The notes below the pieces were generated by a model. That model was not told the origin of the DNA. It did no database searches and saw only the letters and a program-made list of their open reading frames with translations. This document shows, one piece after another, positions 53,244-61,113 of a DNA stretch of 64,000 nucleotides. The stretch comes from Fimenecus sp045631225 (GTDB lineage: Bacteria > Bacillota > Clostridia > Oscillospirales > Acutalibacteraceae): NCBI GenBank assembly GCA_045631225.1, contig JAZQUG010000031.1, positions 1 through 64,000 of the forward strand, read 5' to 3'. Positions within the stretch are counted from its first letter, which is position 1; every line of letters starts with the position of its first letter. Position numbers and translations under genes: made by a program.

Positions 53244-54338
53244 TTATTTTCGTTCGTTTATAAATGCACGAAATAATGGGAGACAGGATGAAAAGAATTT
53301 TTTGTAGCTTTCACAGTAGTCTCTGTCGGCTCTTGTTCGTTTACAACCACCGGCACGGCACACAGGATAGAATTTGCATTGTTTGCATTTTTCAGGTACA
53401 GCAAGACTCTCTCTTAAGAATTCAATAGCTTTGTCACAGTGTGCCAATGTATCGAAATTCTCATTTTTATCATTGATGTTTCCTAAATACCACGTATCTG
53501 TGCAGTAAAAGTCACAAGGATAAACATTTCCGTTGCCTTCAACAACAAATTGGTGCATACAATGACCACACATGCCACATTGTTCAGTAGGGTTTCCAAG
53601 AAACTGATGAACAATGTTGTCAAACCAACGGATACTCGTATATTGACCACGAACATAGTCTTTCACATAGTAATTAAATCCTTTTATAAGAAAATCACTG
53701 TATTGTTCAGGAGACATATATAATTCACTTTCGCTGTGGTCATCAAAAGGACGGAGACAAGGAATGAATTGCAGGTATCTGAAGCCATTTTCTCTGAAAT
53801 ACTTATAAATCTCATCAATATGGTCAGCACAATAGCCTGTAAGAACGGTCAAAATATTAAATTCCACATTGTGTCTTTTGAATTTTTCAGCTGCTGCGAG
53901 AATTCGGTAAAAAGCATTTTCTCTTTTTTCGTCAATACGGAATTTGTTGTGCTCAAAGTTACCGTCAAGGCTAAGTCCTACAAGAAAATTATGCTTGTGA
54001 AAGAATTCGCACCATTCGTCAGTTACAAGAGTACCGTTTGTCTGTGTGCTGAAATAAATCTGACTGTTAAGATTGTTGGATGATTTAACCTTTTCCACAA
54101 AATGTTGAAAATATGTAAGCCCTGCCAGAAGGGGCTCACCACCCTGGAAAGCGAAGGCAACACTTTCACCATTGGCAAATTGGAGTGCTTTTTCTATTAA
54201 TTTGTCAGCAGTTTCCTCGGTCATAATACCAAATGACGAAACCTCACGAAGCTCTGTAACATTGTGATAGAAACAATATCTGCAACGCATATTACAAAGA
54301 CTTGATGCAGGTTTAATCATTATTGAAAGTGGTGGCAT
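53244..54338 (-). CDS. Anaerobic sulfatase-maturating enzyme (radical SAM/SPASM)
   Basis: 364 residues. The radical SAM motif CNMRCRYC is near residue 15, with AFQGGEPLLAG and TQTNGTLV in the barrel. The C-terminal SPASM cysteines include CGMCGHCMHQF, YPCDFYC, CKQCKFYPVC and AGGCKR. anSMEs oxidise the active-site Cys or Ser of sulfatases to formylglycine. The adjacent Cys-type sulfatase is its obvious substrate. ATG at 54338 follows GGGGTG. Confidence 0.9.
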   Translation of the reverse strand: MPPLSIMIKPASSLCNMRCRYCFYHNVTELREVSSFGIMTEETADKLIEKALQFANGESVAFAFQGGEPLLAGLTYFQHFVEKVKSSNNLNSQIYFSTQTNGTLVTDEWCEFFHKHNFLVGLSLDGNFEHNKFRIDEKRENAFYRILAAAEKFKRHNVEFNILTVLTGYCADHIDEIYKYFRENGFRYLQFIPCLRPFDDHSESELYMSPEQYSDFLIKGFNYYVKDYVRGQYTSIRWFDNIVHQFLGNPTEQCGMCGHCMHQFVVEGNGNVYPCDFYCTDTWYLGNINDKNENFDTLAHCDKAIEFLRESLAVPEKCKQCKFYPVCRAGGCKRTRADRDYCESYKKFFSSCLPLFRAFINERK

Positions 54339-54379
54339 AGTATTCACCCCATGAAAATATTTGAGTTAATTATATAACA

Positions 54380-54412
54380 AAGCCCACTGAAATGCAACTT
54401 TCAATGGGCTCT
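54380..54412 (-). terminator. Terminator after the sulfatase gene
   Basis: AGCCCACTGAAA pairs with TTTCAATGGGCT around TGCAAC, with one mismatch. It separates the sulfatase gene from the anSME gene. Confidence 0.75.
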
Positions 54413-54421
54413 GACATTTTA

Positions 54422-56479
54422 TTAAAGATTGTTGTAATAATCCTGATTGATTCCTCGACGATTTGCTTTGAAATCATTCATAACATCAGTCATTTTCTGA
54501 TTAAGCTCTTCTGCAATGGTAGGGTATGTGCTTGTTCTGTTGTAGTTTTCACCCTTATCATCAGTAAGAACATATAACCAGTTCTTTCTTGTTTTGTCGA
54601 AGAATGCCGGGTTATCGTTCTGCATCTTGCGGAAATACTTGAATGTTATGTATTCATTTTCTGTAAGAACAGGGTATTTGTAATCTTTGTATTCATCACG
54701 GCTGAGAACATCTTCAGTTGACATTGTGTACTGAAGTGCCTTGAGCTTTTCACGCTTCATATGAAGGATAGGGTGTTCCTCTGTGTGGACTGCTGTGTCA
54801 TCCTTCAATACCGGGAGAAGTGAAACACCGTCAATTGTTCGGTCCGCCGGAAGATAATTTGCTTTGCCGTTATCACCTGTGATTCCACAAAGGTCAATAA
54901 GTGTCGGGAACATATCGGCAAGAACAGCACTCTGTTCACGAGTTGTACCATTTTCCCATAATCCGTTATTGTTGTTCCACTTAATCATAAACGGAACTTT
55001 CTGACCTGCTTCATAAGCAAGATACTTACCACCACGGAGTTCACCTGTTGAACCCTCAAGTGCAGGACCATTATCACTTGTGAATATAATGATTGTGTCG
55101 TCCATAACATCTAATTCTTCAAGTGTGTTGAAGAGTTCTCCAAGATAATAGTCAAATTCTGTTACACAGTCAACATAAGTACCCATACCGCTTGTGCAGT
55201 CAAAGTCGTCACCTGCAAATACAGGTCCGTGTGGCCAAGGAGTTGCATAGTATGCAAAGAATGGTTCGTCAGAGTTTGTAACTGCATCAGTAACCCAATC
55301 GTTGATTGATTCGTGAATCCATTCACTTGCCTTGCTCTGGTCTTTCTTACCGTCTTTAAAGAATTCATCAGTACCGTGAACGATTTCATATTCACCGTTT
55401 TCCTCTTCAACATAATAGAAAGGAGTCATATCGTTTACGTGATGGCTACCATAGAAATAGTCAAAGCCCTGATTTGTAGGAAGATATTCACCATAATCGC
55501 CAAGGTGCCATTTACCGAATGCACCTGTGTTATAACCTGCATTCTGGAAAACTTCAGCAATTGTGATTTCGTCACCAAGCATACCGTCAGCATTGTTACC
55601 CATTTCAATTGAGTTGAAAATTCTTGTCTGTGCAAATGGTGAGAGTGTGTCAACAGTAGGATAGATAACATTGTCAGCATATCCTCTGAACGGATAACGA
55701 CCTGTCATAAGGCTGAAACGAGCAGGTGAACAAACTGAATAGCTTGAATAGAAATTATCGAAATTAACGCCATCTTCACCAATGCTGTCGATGTTTGGAG
55801 TGTCATAAATTGCACCATTGAGAGAAATATCACCCCAACCCAAGTCGTCCATCATAATGAAAAGCACATTTGGTTTATTCTTTGTATTTTTATCAACCTT
55901 GTTAAGGTAATCGTCGTGACCTTTCCAGAGTCTGTCAACATTTGGCTGTGAACGAAGGTTCATTGTAAGAACATAAAAAACTGTTGTTCCTGCAAGGAAA
56001 ATACTTAAGAGAGTGGTCACAATAAAATGAGCACCTCTTTTGTCAAATTGCTTTTTGCCAACAAAGAAAAGAGCAAAAAGAGCAATAATACAAGGAAGTA
56101 TAATTAATATATTGCCACCCATTCTTACGAGGACATTGAAATTGTCAGCACCTGAGAAAAGAGCATTTTCAACAGAACTCCAACCGGCTTTACCTGATGA
56201 GAAAGCACCGAAACTAGCGTCAGCACCCCAAAGAGTGTAATAAAGTGCAATTCCAAGCCCTGAAAATCCGTAACCGACAAAAAGACCAAGATATAATTTC
56301 TTGAAAATGAGAATTCCAAGAATTATAAGTGCTGAAACAATACACATAAATCCAACATTTACAACTGCAAGAATGTTAAGTTTCATAATGTTTAACGCAA
56401 GAGCTAAAACAATACCTGCAATCATAATAATTATTGGAAACACTTTTTTTGAATTATCATAAATGATTCCTTTTTTCAT
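54422..56479 (-). CDS. Membrane-anchored sulfatase (formylglycine-dependent)
   Basis: 685 residues. The N-terminal third holds five membrane helices (to about residue 175), and the rest is an extracytoplasmic sulfatase. PNVLFIMMDDLGWGD carries metal-binding Asp residues. The modification motif CSPARFSLMTGR converts its Cys to formylglycine. FGKWHLGD and FTSDNGPAL hold further active-site residues. It removes sulfate from an unknown ester, perhaps mucin-type glycans. The membrane-anchored architecture is less common than free secreted sulfatases. It lies beside its maturase. Confidence 0.88.
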   Translation of the reverse strand: MKKGIIYDNSKKVFPIIIMIAGIVLALALNIMKLNILAVVNVGFMCIVSALIILGILIFKKLYLGLFVGYGFSGLGIALYYTLWGADASFGAFSSGKAGWSSVENALFSGADNFNVLVRMGGNILIILPCIIALFALFFVGKKQFDKRGAHFIVTTLLSIFLAGTTVFYVLTMNLRSQPNVDRLWKGHDDYLNKVDKNTKNKPNVLFIMMDDLGWGDISLNGAIYDTPNIDSIGEDGVNFDNFYSSYSVCSPARFSLMTGRYPFRGYADNVIYPTVDTLSPFAQTRIFNSIEMGNNADGMLGDEITIAEVFQNAGYNTGAFGKWHLGDYGEYLPTNQGFDYFYGSHHVNDMTPFYYVEEENGEYEIVHGTDEFFKDGKKDQSKASEWIHESINDWVTDAVTNSDEPFFAYYATPWPHGPVFAGDDFDCTSGMGTYVDCVTEFDYYLGELFNTLEELDVMDDTIIIFTSDNGPALEGSTGELRGGKYLAYEAGQKVPFMIKWNNNNGLWENGTTREQSAVLADMFPTLIDLCGITGDNGKANYLPADRTIDGVSLLPVLKDDTAVHTEEHPILHMKREKLKALQYTMSTEDVLSRDEYKDYKYPVLTENEYITFKYFRKMQNDNPAFFDKTRKNWLYVLTDDKGENYNRTSTYPTIAEELNQKMTDVMNDFKANRRGINQDYYNNL

Positions 56480-56544
56480 TTTCTTTCCTCCCGTGAATAT
56501 GAAATGTCAATATTATACACTAAAATTCGTCGTTATTCAATAGA

Positions 56545-56577
56545 AAAGGCAGTCTGTATTTTTGCAGACTGCCAAAA
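56545..56577 (-). terminator. Terminator after plsC
   Basis: GGCAGTCTG pairs perfectly with CAGACTGCC around TATTTTTG. The minus strand ends in TTTT. Confidence 0.85.
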
Positions 56578-56578
56578 A

Positions 56579-57331
56579 TTAATCATTATATTTTTTTGAT
56601 TCATCGAGAATGATTTTATGAACTTTTTCGTTAAGAGCTTTTACTTGTTCTCGATTCATTTCACTTGTCTCAATCGGGTCAAGAATAGTAACCTTAACAG
56701 CTGTCGGAGTAATAACACCACCGCTACCCTCAAGGATTTTGAATACATTTCTTATGTATATAGGAACAACAGTGACACCCGTCTTCTGTACAATTTTAAA
56801 TGCACCGTTTTTGAATTCATCAGGAGTATTACTGAATCCTCTTTTCCCTTCAGGAAAAACAATCATTGACAAACCATTGTTAATCTGTTCTGCAGTTTTG
56901 TTAAGAGCTTTAATGCCTTCTCGTGGGTTTTCCTGATTAATCGGAACACAATGAAGAATATGACTGATTTGCTCAATAGCAAAAAGCTTATTTAGCTGCA
57001 TTCTCATGAGAAAACCGAAATTGAAATCCTTTAAAACATGTATCAAAATAGGAACATCGGCATAACTCTGGTGATTAGGTGTGAACATAACAGGACGGTC
57101 AGTTGGTATTTTTTCAAGACCCTCAACAGTAATGTCAATCTTAGCAGCATTAACAACAAACTTTGCCCATTTTTTTACCGCTTTATATCCGAAAGCATCA
57201 GCTTTTTCTTGTTTACCGTGCTTTTCCAAGAACTTGTGGTAGAAAATTTTTGGTTCCATAACAATAAATATGTGACCGAAAATCTTTCCGAAGGTAGCAT
57301 AACTAAAAAGTTTTTTCTTAAAATTTTCCAT
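56579..57331 (-). CDS. plsC: 1-acyl-sn-glycerol-3-phosphate acyltransferase
   Basis: 250 residues. The acyltransferase motifs are NHQSYADVP (HX4D type) near residue 78 and FPEGKRGFS near 160. It makes phosphatidate from lysophosphatidate at the membrane. It follows the VanY-like gene with a 4-base gap, so the two are co-transcribed. Confidence 0.85.
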   Translation of the reverse strand: MENFKKKLFSYATFGKIFGHIFIVMEPKIFYHKFLEKHGKQEKADAFGYKAVKKWAKFVVNAAKIDITVEGLEKIPTDRPVMFTPNHQSYADVPILIHVLKDFNFGFLMRMQLNKLFAIEQISHILHCVPINQENPREGIKALNKTAEQINNGLSMIVFPEGKRGFSNTPDEFKNGAFKIVQKTGVTVVPIYIRNVFKILEGSGGVITPTAVKVTILDPIETSEMNREQVKALNEKVHKIILDESKKYND

Positions 57332-57335
57332 TTTC

Positions 57336-58340
57336 TCACGCCTCTAAATAATTGATATATTCTTCTAAACACATACCTAATTCATTAATCTTCTTTGCGT
57401 GTTCAACACCAACATATCTGAAATGCCATGGCTCATACATAATGCCTGTTTGTGTGGTCTTGTTTTCCGCATATCGAAGAATAAATCCATAGTTTTCTGC
57501 GTTTTCCATAAGCCATTTGAATTGGGCTGTATTTTCGAATGATTCAGAAAGAGAAAAGTTTCCTTTTTCCATAATGTCAAAGCCTAAGCCTGTGTTATGC
57601 TCACTTGTTCCTGAAAATGTACGGGAATAGTTTGCTTTGTTAATAGCATCAGCTTCAGAATAACCCTGACTCATATATGAGTTTACAGAGCGGGTAAATA
57701 ATTTATCTTGTAAATGAATACTTCTGAATGCAGAAACAAGTTCCAACGGAACTCCTGCCTCCTGAGCTGCTGCAAACATATCTTTAAGTGGTTTATATGC
57801 TGCTTTATCTACTGCTTTAACAGAATTTTTTTCTTCACAGTTAAGATACATTGCATCGACAGGTTGACCATTTGACCAATAAACTAAATCCCATTTAAAA
57901 TCCTCAGGTAGTTCATACTGACGATTCAAAAGCATAAGGCTTCTGCCATGCTTAAAAATGTTAGCCGGGACAGCATCCGGTGAACGGTATTTAACTGTAT
58001 CATAGAACGAACCGGTCAAAGCAGGTTTTGTTGTTACAACTACAGTTTCAGGCTCATTAGTTGTTTTTTCGGTAGTTTTTTCTTCTGTTGATTGTACAGG
58101 TTCTGTTGTACTTGTATCTGACTGGGTTGTTTCAGGTGTCTGAAATTCAGAAGATGTGCTTTCTGTTGGTTTTTGAATTTCTGAAACATCTGTTTCAGGT
58201 GAATCTGTTGTGTCCTTGTCAGAGTTAATGGCTTTTCCTATAAAAATAATCATAAAAATGACAATACAGGTTATGATAATTCCAATAGTAGAATTGCGTT
58301 TCTTTTGCTTTGAAGCAGATTGCTTCTTTCTTGTTACCAT
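57336..58340 (-). CDS. Membrane-anchored D-alanyl-D-alanine carboxypeptidase (VanY/M15B family)
   Basis: 334 residues. There is one N-terminal membrane segment (about 17-37), then a Thr/Ser/Glu/Pro-rich wall-spanning linker of about 60 residues, then the M15B peptidase. The zinc site includes SEHNTGLGFD and EPWHFRYVG. The substrate-side SAFRSI is typical. It trims peptidoglycan stem peptides. No vancomycin-resistance genes are near, so this is a housekeeping role. ATG at 58340 follows AAAGGAGG. Confidence 0.87.
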   Translation of the reverse strand: MVTRKKQSASKQKKRNSTIGIIITCIVIFMIIFIGKAINSDKDTTDSPETDVSEIQKPTESTSSEFQTPETTQSDTSTTEPVQSTEEKTTEKTTNEPETVVVTTKPALTGSFYDTVKYRSPDAVPANIFKHGRSLMLLNRQYELPEDFKWDLVYWSNGQPVDAMYLNCEEKNSVKAVDKAAYKPLKDMFAAAQEAGVPLELVSAFRSIHLQDKLFTRSVNSYMSQGYSEADAINKANYSRTFSGTSEHNTGLGFDIMEKGNFSLSESFENTAQFKWLMENAENYGFILRYAENKTTQTGIMYEPWHFRYVGVEHAKKINELGMCLEEYINYLEA

Positions 58341-58443
58341 CACATAACCTCCTTTTTTCGAAAAAAATTATACCATAATTGGTAAAATAAAACAACTAAA
58401 ATATTATTTTGATTCTAAACAATATGGATAATATATATTCTTA

Positions 58444-58472
58444 TTGACTTTTTTTATAAATTGTTGTAAAGT
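58444..58472 (+). promoter_or_regulatory. Promoter for the 58.5-kb surface-protein gene
   Basis: TTGACT (58444-58449), a 17-bp spacer and TAAAGT (58467-58472), 41 bases before the start. Confidence 0.65.
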
Positions 58473-58512
58473 AATAGAGTAAGTATGCAACTTTTGAAAG
58501 GGGTTCATTAAA

Positions 58513-59505
58513 ATGGCTAAAAAGCAATTAACTATCGAAGAATATAAGGCAAAAGCTGAAAAAAGTGCAGCTAACGGTGCAAACTTTGCAAAGGTGTTTA
58601 TGGCATCTATCGCAGTTATGCTCGCATTAGTAATCACATTCAGCACAGTAACACTTGCATATACATATGTAGGTAAAGCTGGTCAGACAACAGTTGTTGC
58701 AGGTCCTGTAACTAATAATGGTGGTTCAACAAATGTTGACAACAGCGTTTCTGATGATTTCACATCAGATGTACCGTCAGATGATGCAACAGATGCTCCT
58801 GTAACAGATGATGCAACAGATGCTCCTGCAACTGATGATACAACAGACGCTCCTGCAGGTGATGATAATGCGGCAGACGCTCCTGCAGCTCCTGCAAATG
58901 CAGAACAGGAATACCTTGATATGTATAAGAAGGCTGTTGCAGCTGCAAGAACAAAGTCAAAGTCAGTTGTTCGTGTAAAAGACGGTGCTATTAACTATAA
59001 GGGTATCGTTGAAGCAGGCGGACTTTCAAGTGCTGCATCAACTCTTATGGGTATGTTTATGGCTAAGGATGTTGCTTCAATCGAAGTTAAGAATGAAGAA
59101 TGGGATAAAACAAAGCTTCCTGATGCAAGTGCTCTTACACTTAATGGTGTTCAGAAAATCACTCGTGTAGAAAAAGGTAATACATACGTTATCACAGTTG
59201 TTGCAAAGAATGCAGTAAATCCAAAGGCAAATGCTGACGGTGTTGGTTCAATCGCAGGCGTTATTGAAGAAAGCCAGATTACAGGCTCAATCAGCTCAGT
59301 TCCGGGTCTTACACTCAGCAACATCAATATCTCTTATGAAAATGTAACTGCAGTTGCTACAATTGACAAGGCAACAGGCAACCTTATTGCTCTTAACCTT
59401 AACGCTCCTTGTGTTCTTGGTCTTGATGCAAAGCTTGGATTTATTTCAGTTCCAGGTGCAAAGGTTGGTATTCAGGTTATCACAGAATATAAGATTTCTT
59501 ACTAA
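58513..59505 (+). CDS. Membrane-anchored surface protein with Asp/Thr/Ala-Pro repeat linker, unknown function
   Basis: 330 residues. An uncleaved-looking membrane segment (about 32-54) is followed by a low-complexity linker (about 85-130) with four imperfect copies of a DDATDAP unit. The C-terminal 190 residues form an alpha/beta domain of no family I recognise. The C-terminus is not a sortase signal, so the N-terminal helix probably anchors it outside. AAAGGGG precedes the ATG. It is monocistronic, with its own promoter and terminator. Confidence 0.7.
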   Translation: MAKKQLTIEEYKAKAEKSAANGANFAKVFMASIAVMLALVITFSTVTLAYTYVGKAGQTTVVAGPVTNNGGSTNVDNSVSDDFTSDVPSDDATDAPVTDDATDAPATDDTTDAPAGDDNAADAPAAPANAEQEYLDMYKKAVAAARTKSKSVVRVKDGAINYKGIVEAGGLSSAASTLMGMFMAKDVASIEVKNEEWDKTKLPDASALTLNGVQKITRVEKGNTYVITVVAKNAVNPKANADGVGSIAGVIEESQITGSISSVPGLTLSNINISYENVTAVATIDKATGNLIALNLNAPCVLGLDAKLGFISVPGAKVGIQVITEYKISY

Positions 59506-59529
59506 TTTAAAATAAGTAATAAAAATGAA

Positions 59530-59558
59530 GGACTTGACTTAATCGTCAGGTCCTTTTT
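59530..59558 (+). terminator. Rho-independent terminator
   Basis: GGACTTGAC (59530-59538) pairs with GTCAGGTCC (59545-59553), with one wobble, followed by five Ts. Confidence 0.8.
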
Positions 59559-59637
59559 GTATTGTTATAGCAATACGGAAGTTAATTGGCTCTGCAAGTT
59601 ATAATTTATTGGAGTGGTAATTCGTTTTTTTCATTTA

Positions 59638-59826
59638 TTACAAATCATCCGCATCCTGTACGGGAACTTCGGAGTCTTTAGGATTACCTGTGTACCATCC
59701 TTCAGCATCATACTGCTTGGTGTCTTCTTCGCTGTTCCATATTTTTGCGATTTCTTCACTTATTCTTTCAATTTCTTTTCTTGTATTTCTTTGCTTTTCA
59801 ATTTTTTTGTTTTTATTAAAAAACAT
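59638..59826 (-). CDS. Small acidic C-tail protein (62 residues), unknown function
   Basis: The start is ATG with a very strong GGGGGGTG ribosome site. The first half is a charged, probably coiled helix (residues 4-32, KKIEKQRNTRKEIERI); the second half is extended and acidic, ending GWYTGNPKDSEVPVQDADDL. The distinct C-terminal PVQDADDL motif seems familiar from short proteins of gut Clostridia, but this is from memory. No signal peptide. It faces away from the secreted-peptide gene. Confidence 0.6.
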   Translation of the reverse strand: MFFNKNKKIEKQRNTRKEIERISEEIAKIWNSEEDTKQYDAEGWYTGNPKDSEVPVQDADDL

Positions 59827-59962
59827 TTTTTCACCCCCCTTGTTGAGATGCTATATATGTATTTTTTTCAAAAATAATTAAAATAATCATAGAAAATAAT
59901 ATTCATATGAAATATCGAATGTCCAGAATTTGTGTTTTTAGATGTTTTTATCGAGTAATTTG

Positions 59963-59991
59963 TTGACATTTTTTTGCTGATTGGTTATAAT
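59963..59991 (+). promoter_or_regulatory. Perfect consensus promoter for the small secreted peptide
   Basis: TTGACA (59963-59968), a 17-bp spacer and TATAAT (59986-59991) match the vegetative consensus exactly. The 5' leader contains a hairpin, TTTGTAT/ATACAAA, at about 60010-60031. Confidence 0.85.
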
Positions 59992-60059
59992 TATAGTACT
60001 AAAGAGAGGTTTGTATTGAGGAAATACAAATTTTATATTTTTTGAAAGGATTTGATTTT

Positions 60060-60248
60060 ATGAAAAAGACAATCACAGCAATCGCAACAGCAGTAATGGC
60101 TTCTGTAATGGGTATTACATCATTTGCAGCACCATCAGTGCCTGATGTTCTTCCTAGCAACGCAAACTCAATCATCGATGCAATTCTTAATGTTTTCGAT
60201 GTTATCCTTGGCTTAGTTGGCGAAATTGCAGGTTTACTTTTCAAATAA
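60060..60248 (+). CDS. Small secreted peptide (62 residues) with amphipathic C-terminus
   Basis: A classical signal peptide (MKKTITAIATAVMASVMG) ends SFA-AP. The predicted mature part is about 38 residues: a proline-containing start (PSVPDVLPSNAN), then a hydrophobic or amphipathic helix (IIDAILNVFDVILGLVGEIAG) ending LFK. ATG at 60060 follows GAAAGGA. It has an exact consensus promoter and its own terminator, so it should be strongly expressed. It could be a membrane-active peptide, a signal, or a surface component. No processing or immunity gene is adjacent. Function unknown. Confidence 0.65.
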   Translation: MKKTITAIATAVMASVMGITSFAAPSVPDVLPSNANSIIDAILNVFDVILGLVGEIAGLLFK

Positions 60249-60271
60249 GAAACATTTTTTCAAAGAAATTG

Positions 60272-60300
60272 ACGGAGGTCCTTGTGACTTCCGTTTTTTT
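60272..60300 (+). terminator. Rho-independent terminator
   Basis: ACGGAGGTC pairs with GACTTCCGT (one wobble), followed by seven Ts. It separates the secreted peptide gene from the SOS-type promoter. Confidence 0.85.
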
Positions 60301-60309
60301 AATTTTATC

Positions 60310-60338
60310 TTGACAACTTAATATTTTACTGCTACAAT
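60310..60338 (+). promoter_or_regulatory. Promoter of the phage-like cassette
   Basis: TTGACA (60310-60315), a 17-bp spacer and TACAAT (60333-60338). The LexA box begins 13 bases after the -10. Confidence 0.8.
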
Positions 60339-60351
60339 AATAATTGCAAGG

Positions 60352-60365
60352 CGAACAAATGTTCG
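60352..60365. promoter_or_regulatory. LexA (SOS) box
   Basis: CGAACAAATGTTCG matches the Gram-positive SOS box CGAACRNRYGTTCG at every position and is fully palindromic in its CGAAC/GTTCG arms. It sits just downstream of the predicted transcription start, where bound LexA would block the promoter. It implies DNA-damage induction of the genes that follow. Confidence 0.8.
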
Positions 60366-60367
60366 AT

Positions 60368-60406
60368 AAAACGTGTATATGAAAATATATGCGTTTTTAT
60401 TTTTTG
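60368..60406 (+). terminator. Leader hairpin (terminator or attenuator) before the cassette's first gene
   Basis: AAAACGTGTATAT (60368-60380) pairs with ATATATGCGTTTT (60385-60397) around a GAAA loop, 13 pairs with two wobbles, followed by TTATTTTTTG. It lies between promoter and first gene, so transcription may be attenuated. Confidence 0.65.
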
Positions 60407-60467
60407 TCAAAGTAGCTACTGATAATCATAATTTGATTTTTTCAGTGATTACGAAAGGAGAGAGGCT

Positions 60468-60887
60468 ATGCTTTATAAAACCGAACAGCTTTATGGTATT
60501 TCAACGGAAGAGTATTTTTATCTCACGGAAAATTTCTCGTTTGTTGATGCCGAAACAAGGGCAAATCAGGTAAGGTATCTTGTTTATGACAAAGACAAAA
60601 AGATTATGGACACGCTGCAAAAGGTAATGGAAACCGAATTGACTGAGAAAGAGCGTCAGCTTGCTGTTGACTATTGGAGTAACAATCTGTCAATCAGTGA
60701 AATTACGAAAAAGCATAATGTTTCAAGGTCATCTTTTTACAGGATGATTGGAGAAATTAAAGAGAAGATTGATGCTTCGCTTAAATATGTGTTATTTTAT
60801 AACGATATTATAAAGCCACCATCAATGGCAGAATTTCTAAGTCAGGTTAATATGCAAATTTCTTTGGGGGAACAAATTGAAAACTGA
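60468..60887 (+). CDS. Phage-type sigma-region-4-like HTH regulator
   Basis: 139 residues. The helix-turn-helix is at about 74-94 (LSISEITKKHNVSRSSFYRMI), preceded by LTEKERQLAVDYW, the layout of sigma-70 region 4 and of phage late-gene activators such as the ArpU/RinA-like group. The N-terminal 55 residues are helical, with no recognised domain. GGAG precedes the ATG. As first gene behind the SOS box, it may activate further genes beyond the window. The family assignment is from motif pattern only. Confidence 0.65.
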   Translation: MLYKTEQLYGISTEEYFYLTENFSFVDAETRANQVRYLVYDKDKKIMDTLQKVMETELTEKERQLAVDYWSNNLSISEITKKHNVSRSSFYRMIGEIKEKIDASLKYVLFYNDIIKPPSMAEFLSQVNMQISLGEQIEN

Positions 60888-61104
60888 AAAAATCACTCTT
60901 TATGAGTTAGGAAAGGAATATGAAAAGCAAGTGAAAATTCAAAAGCATTTCATAAACCGATGCAAAAAAGAAATGGAAAAAGCAAAGAAGTCGGGGGACA
61001 ACAATGCTGTAAAGGAGTATGAAAAAAGGCTTCGTAAATTTTATGAAATTAAATATGAGCTTGAACAAACTGCTTTACACTTAAAAAATTACTATAGGAA
61101 ATAA
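60877..61104 (+). CDS. Small charged coiled-coil protein (75 residues)
   Basis: The start is TTG at 60877, preceded by GGGGGA and overlapping the regulator gene by 11 bases. The product is almost entirely helical and lysine/glutamate-rich (LGKEYEKQVKIQKHF, KEYEKRLRKFYEIKYEL), with heptad-like spacing suggesting a coiled coil. There is no membrane segment, so it is not a holin. The tight overlap shows it belongs to the cassette. Function unknown. Confidence 0.6.
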   Translation: MKTEKITLYELGKEYEKQVKIQKHFINRCKKEMEKAKKSGDNNAVKEYEKRLRKFYEIKYELEQTALHLKNYYRK

Positions 61105-61113
61105 GGAGATAAT

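Noticed and set aside
53045..54338. RiPP precursor plus radical SAM maturase
   Set aside because: The small ORF is convergent with the radical SAM gene, has no leader/core pattern, and the enzyme has an adjacent Cys-type sulfatase, which fits an anSME.
57336..58340. Vancomycin resistance gene vanY
   Set aside because: M15B peptidases are common housekeeping enzymes; no vanHAX or VanRS-type genes are near.
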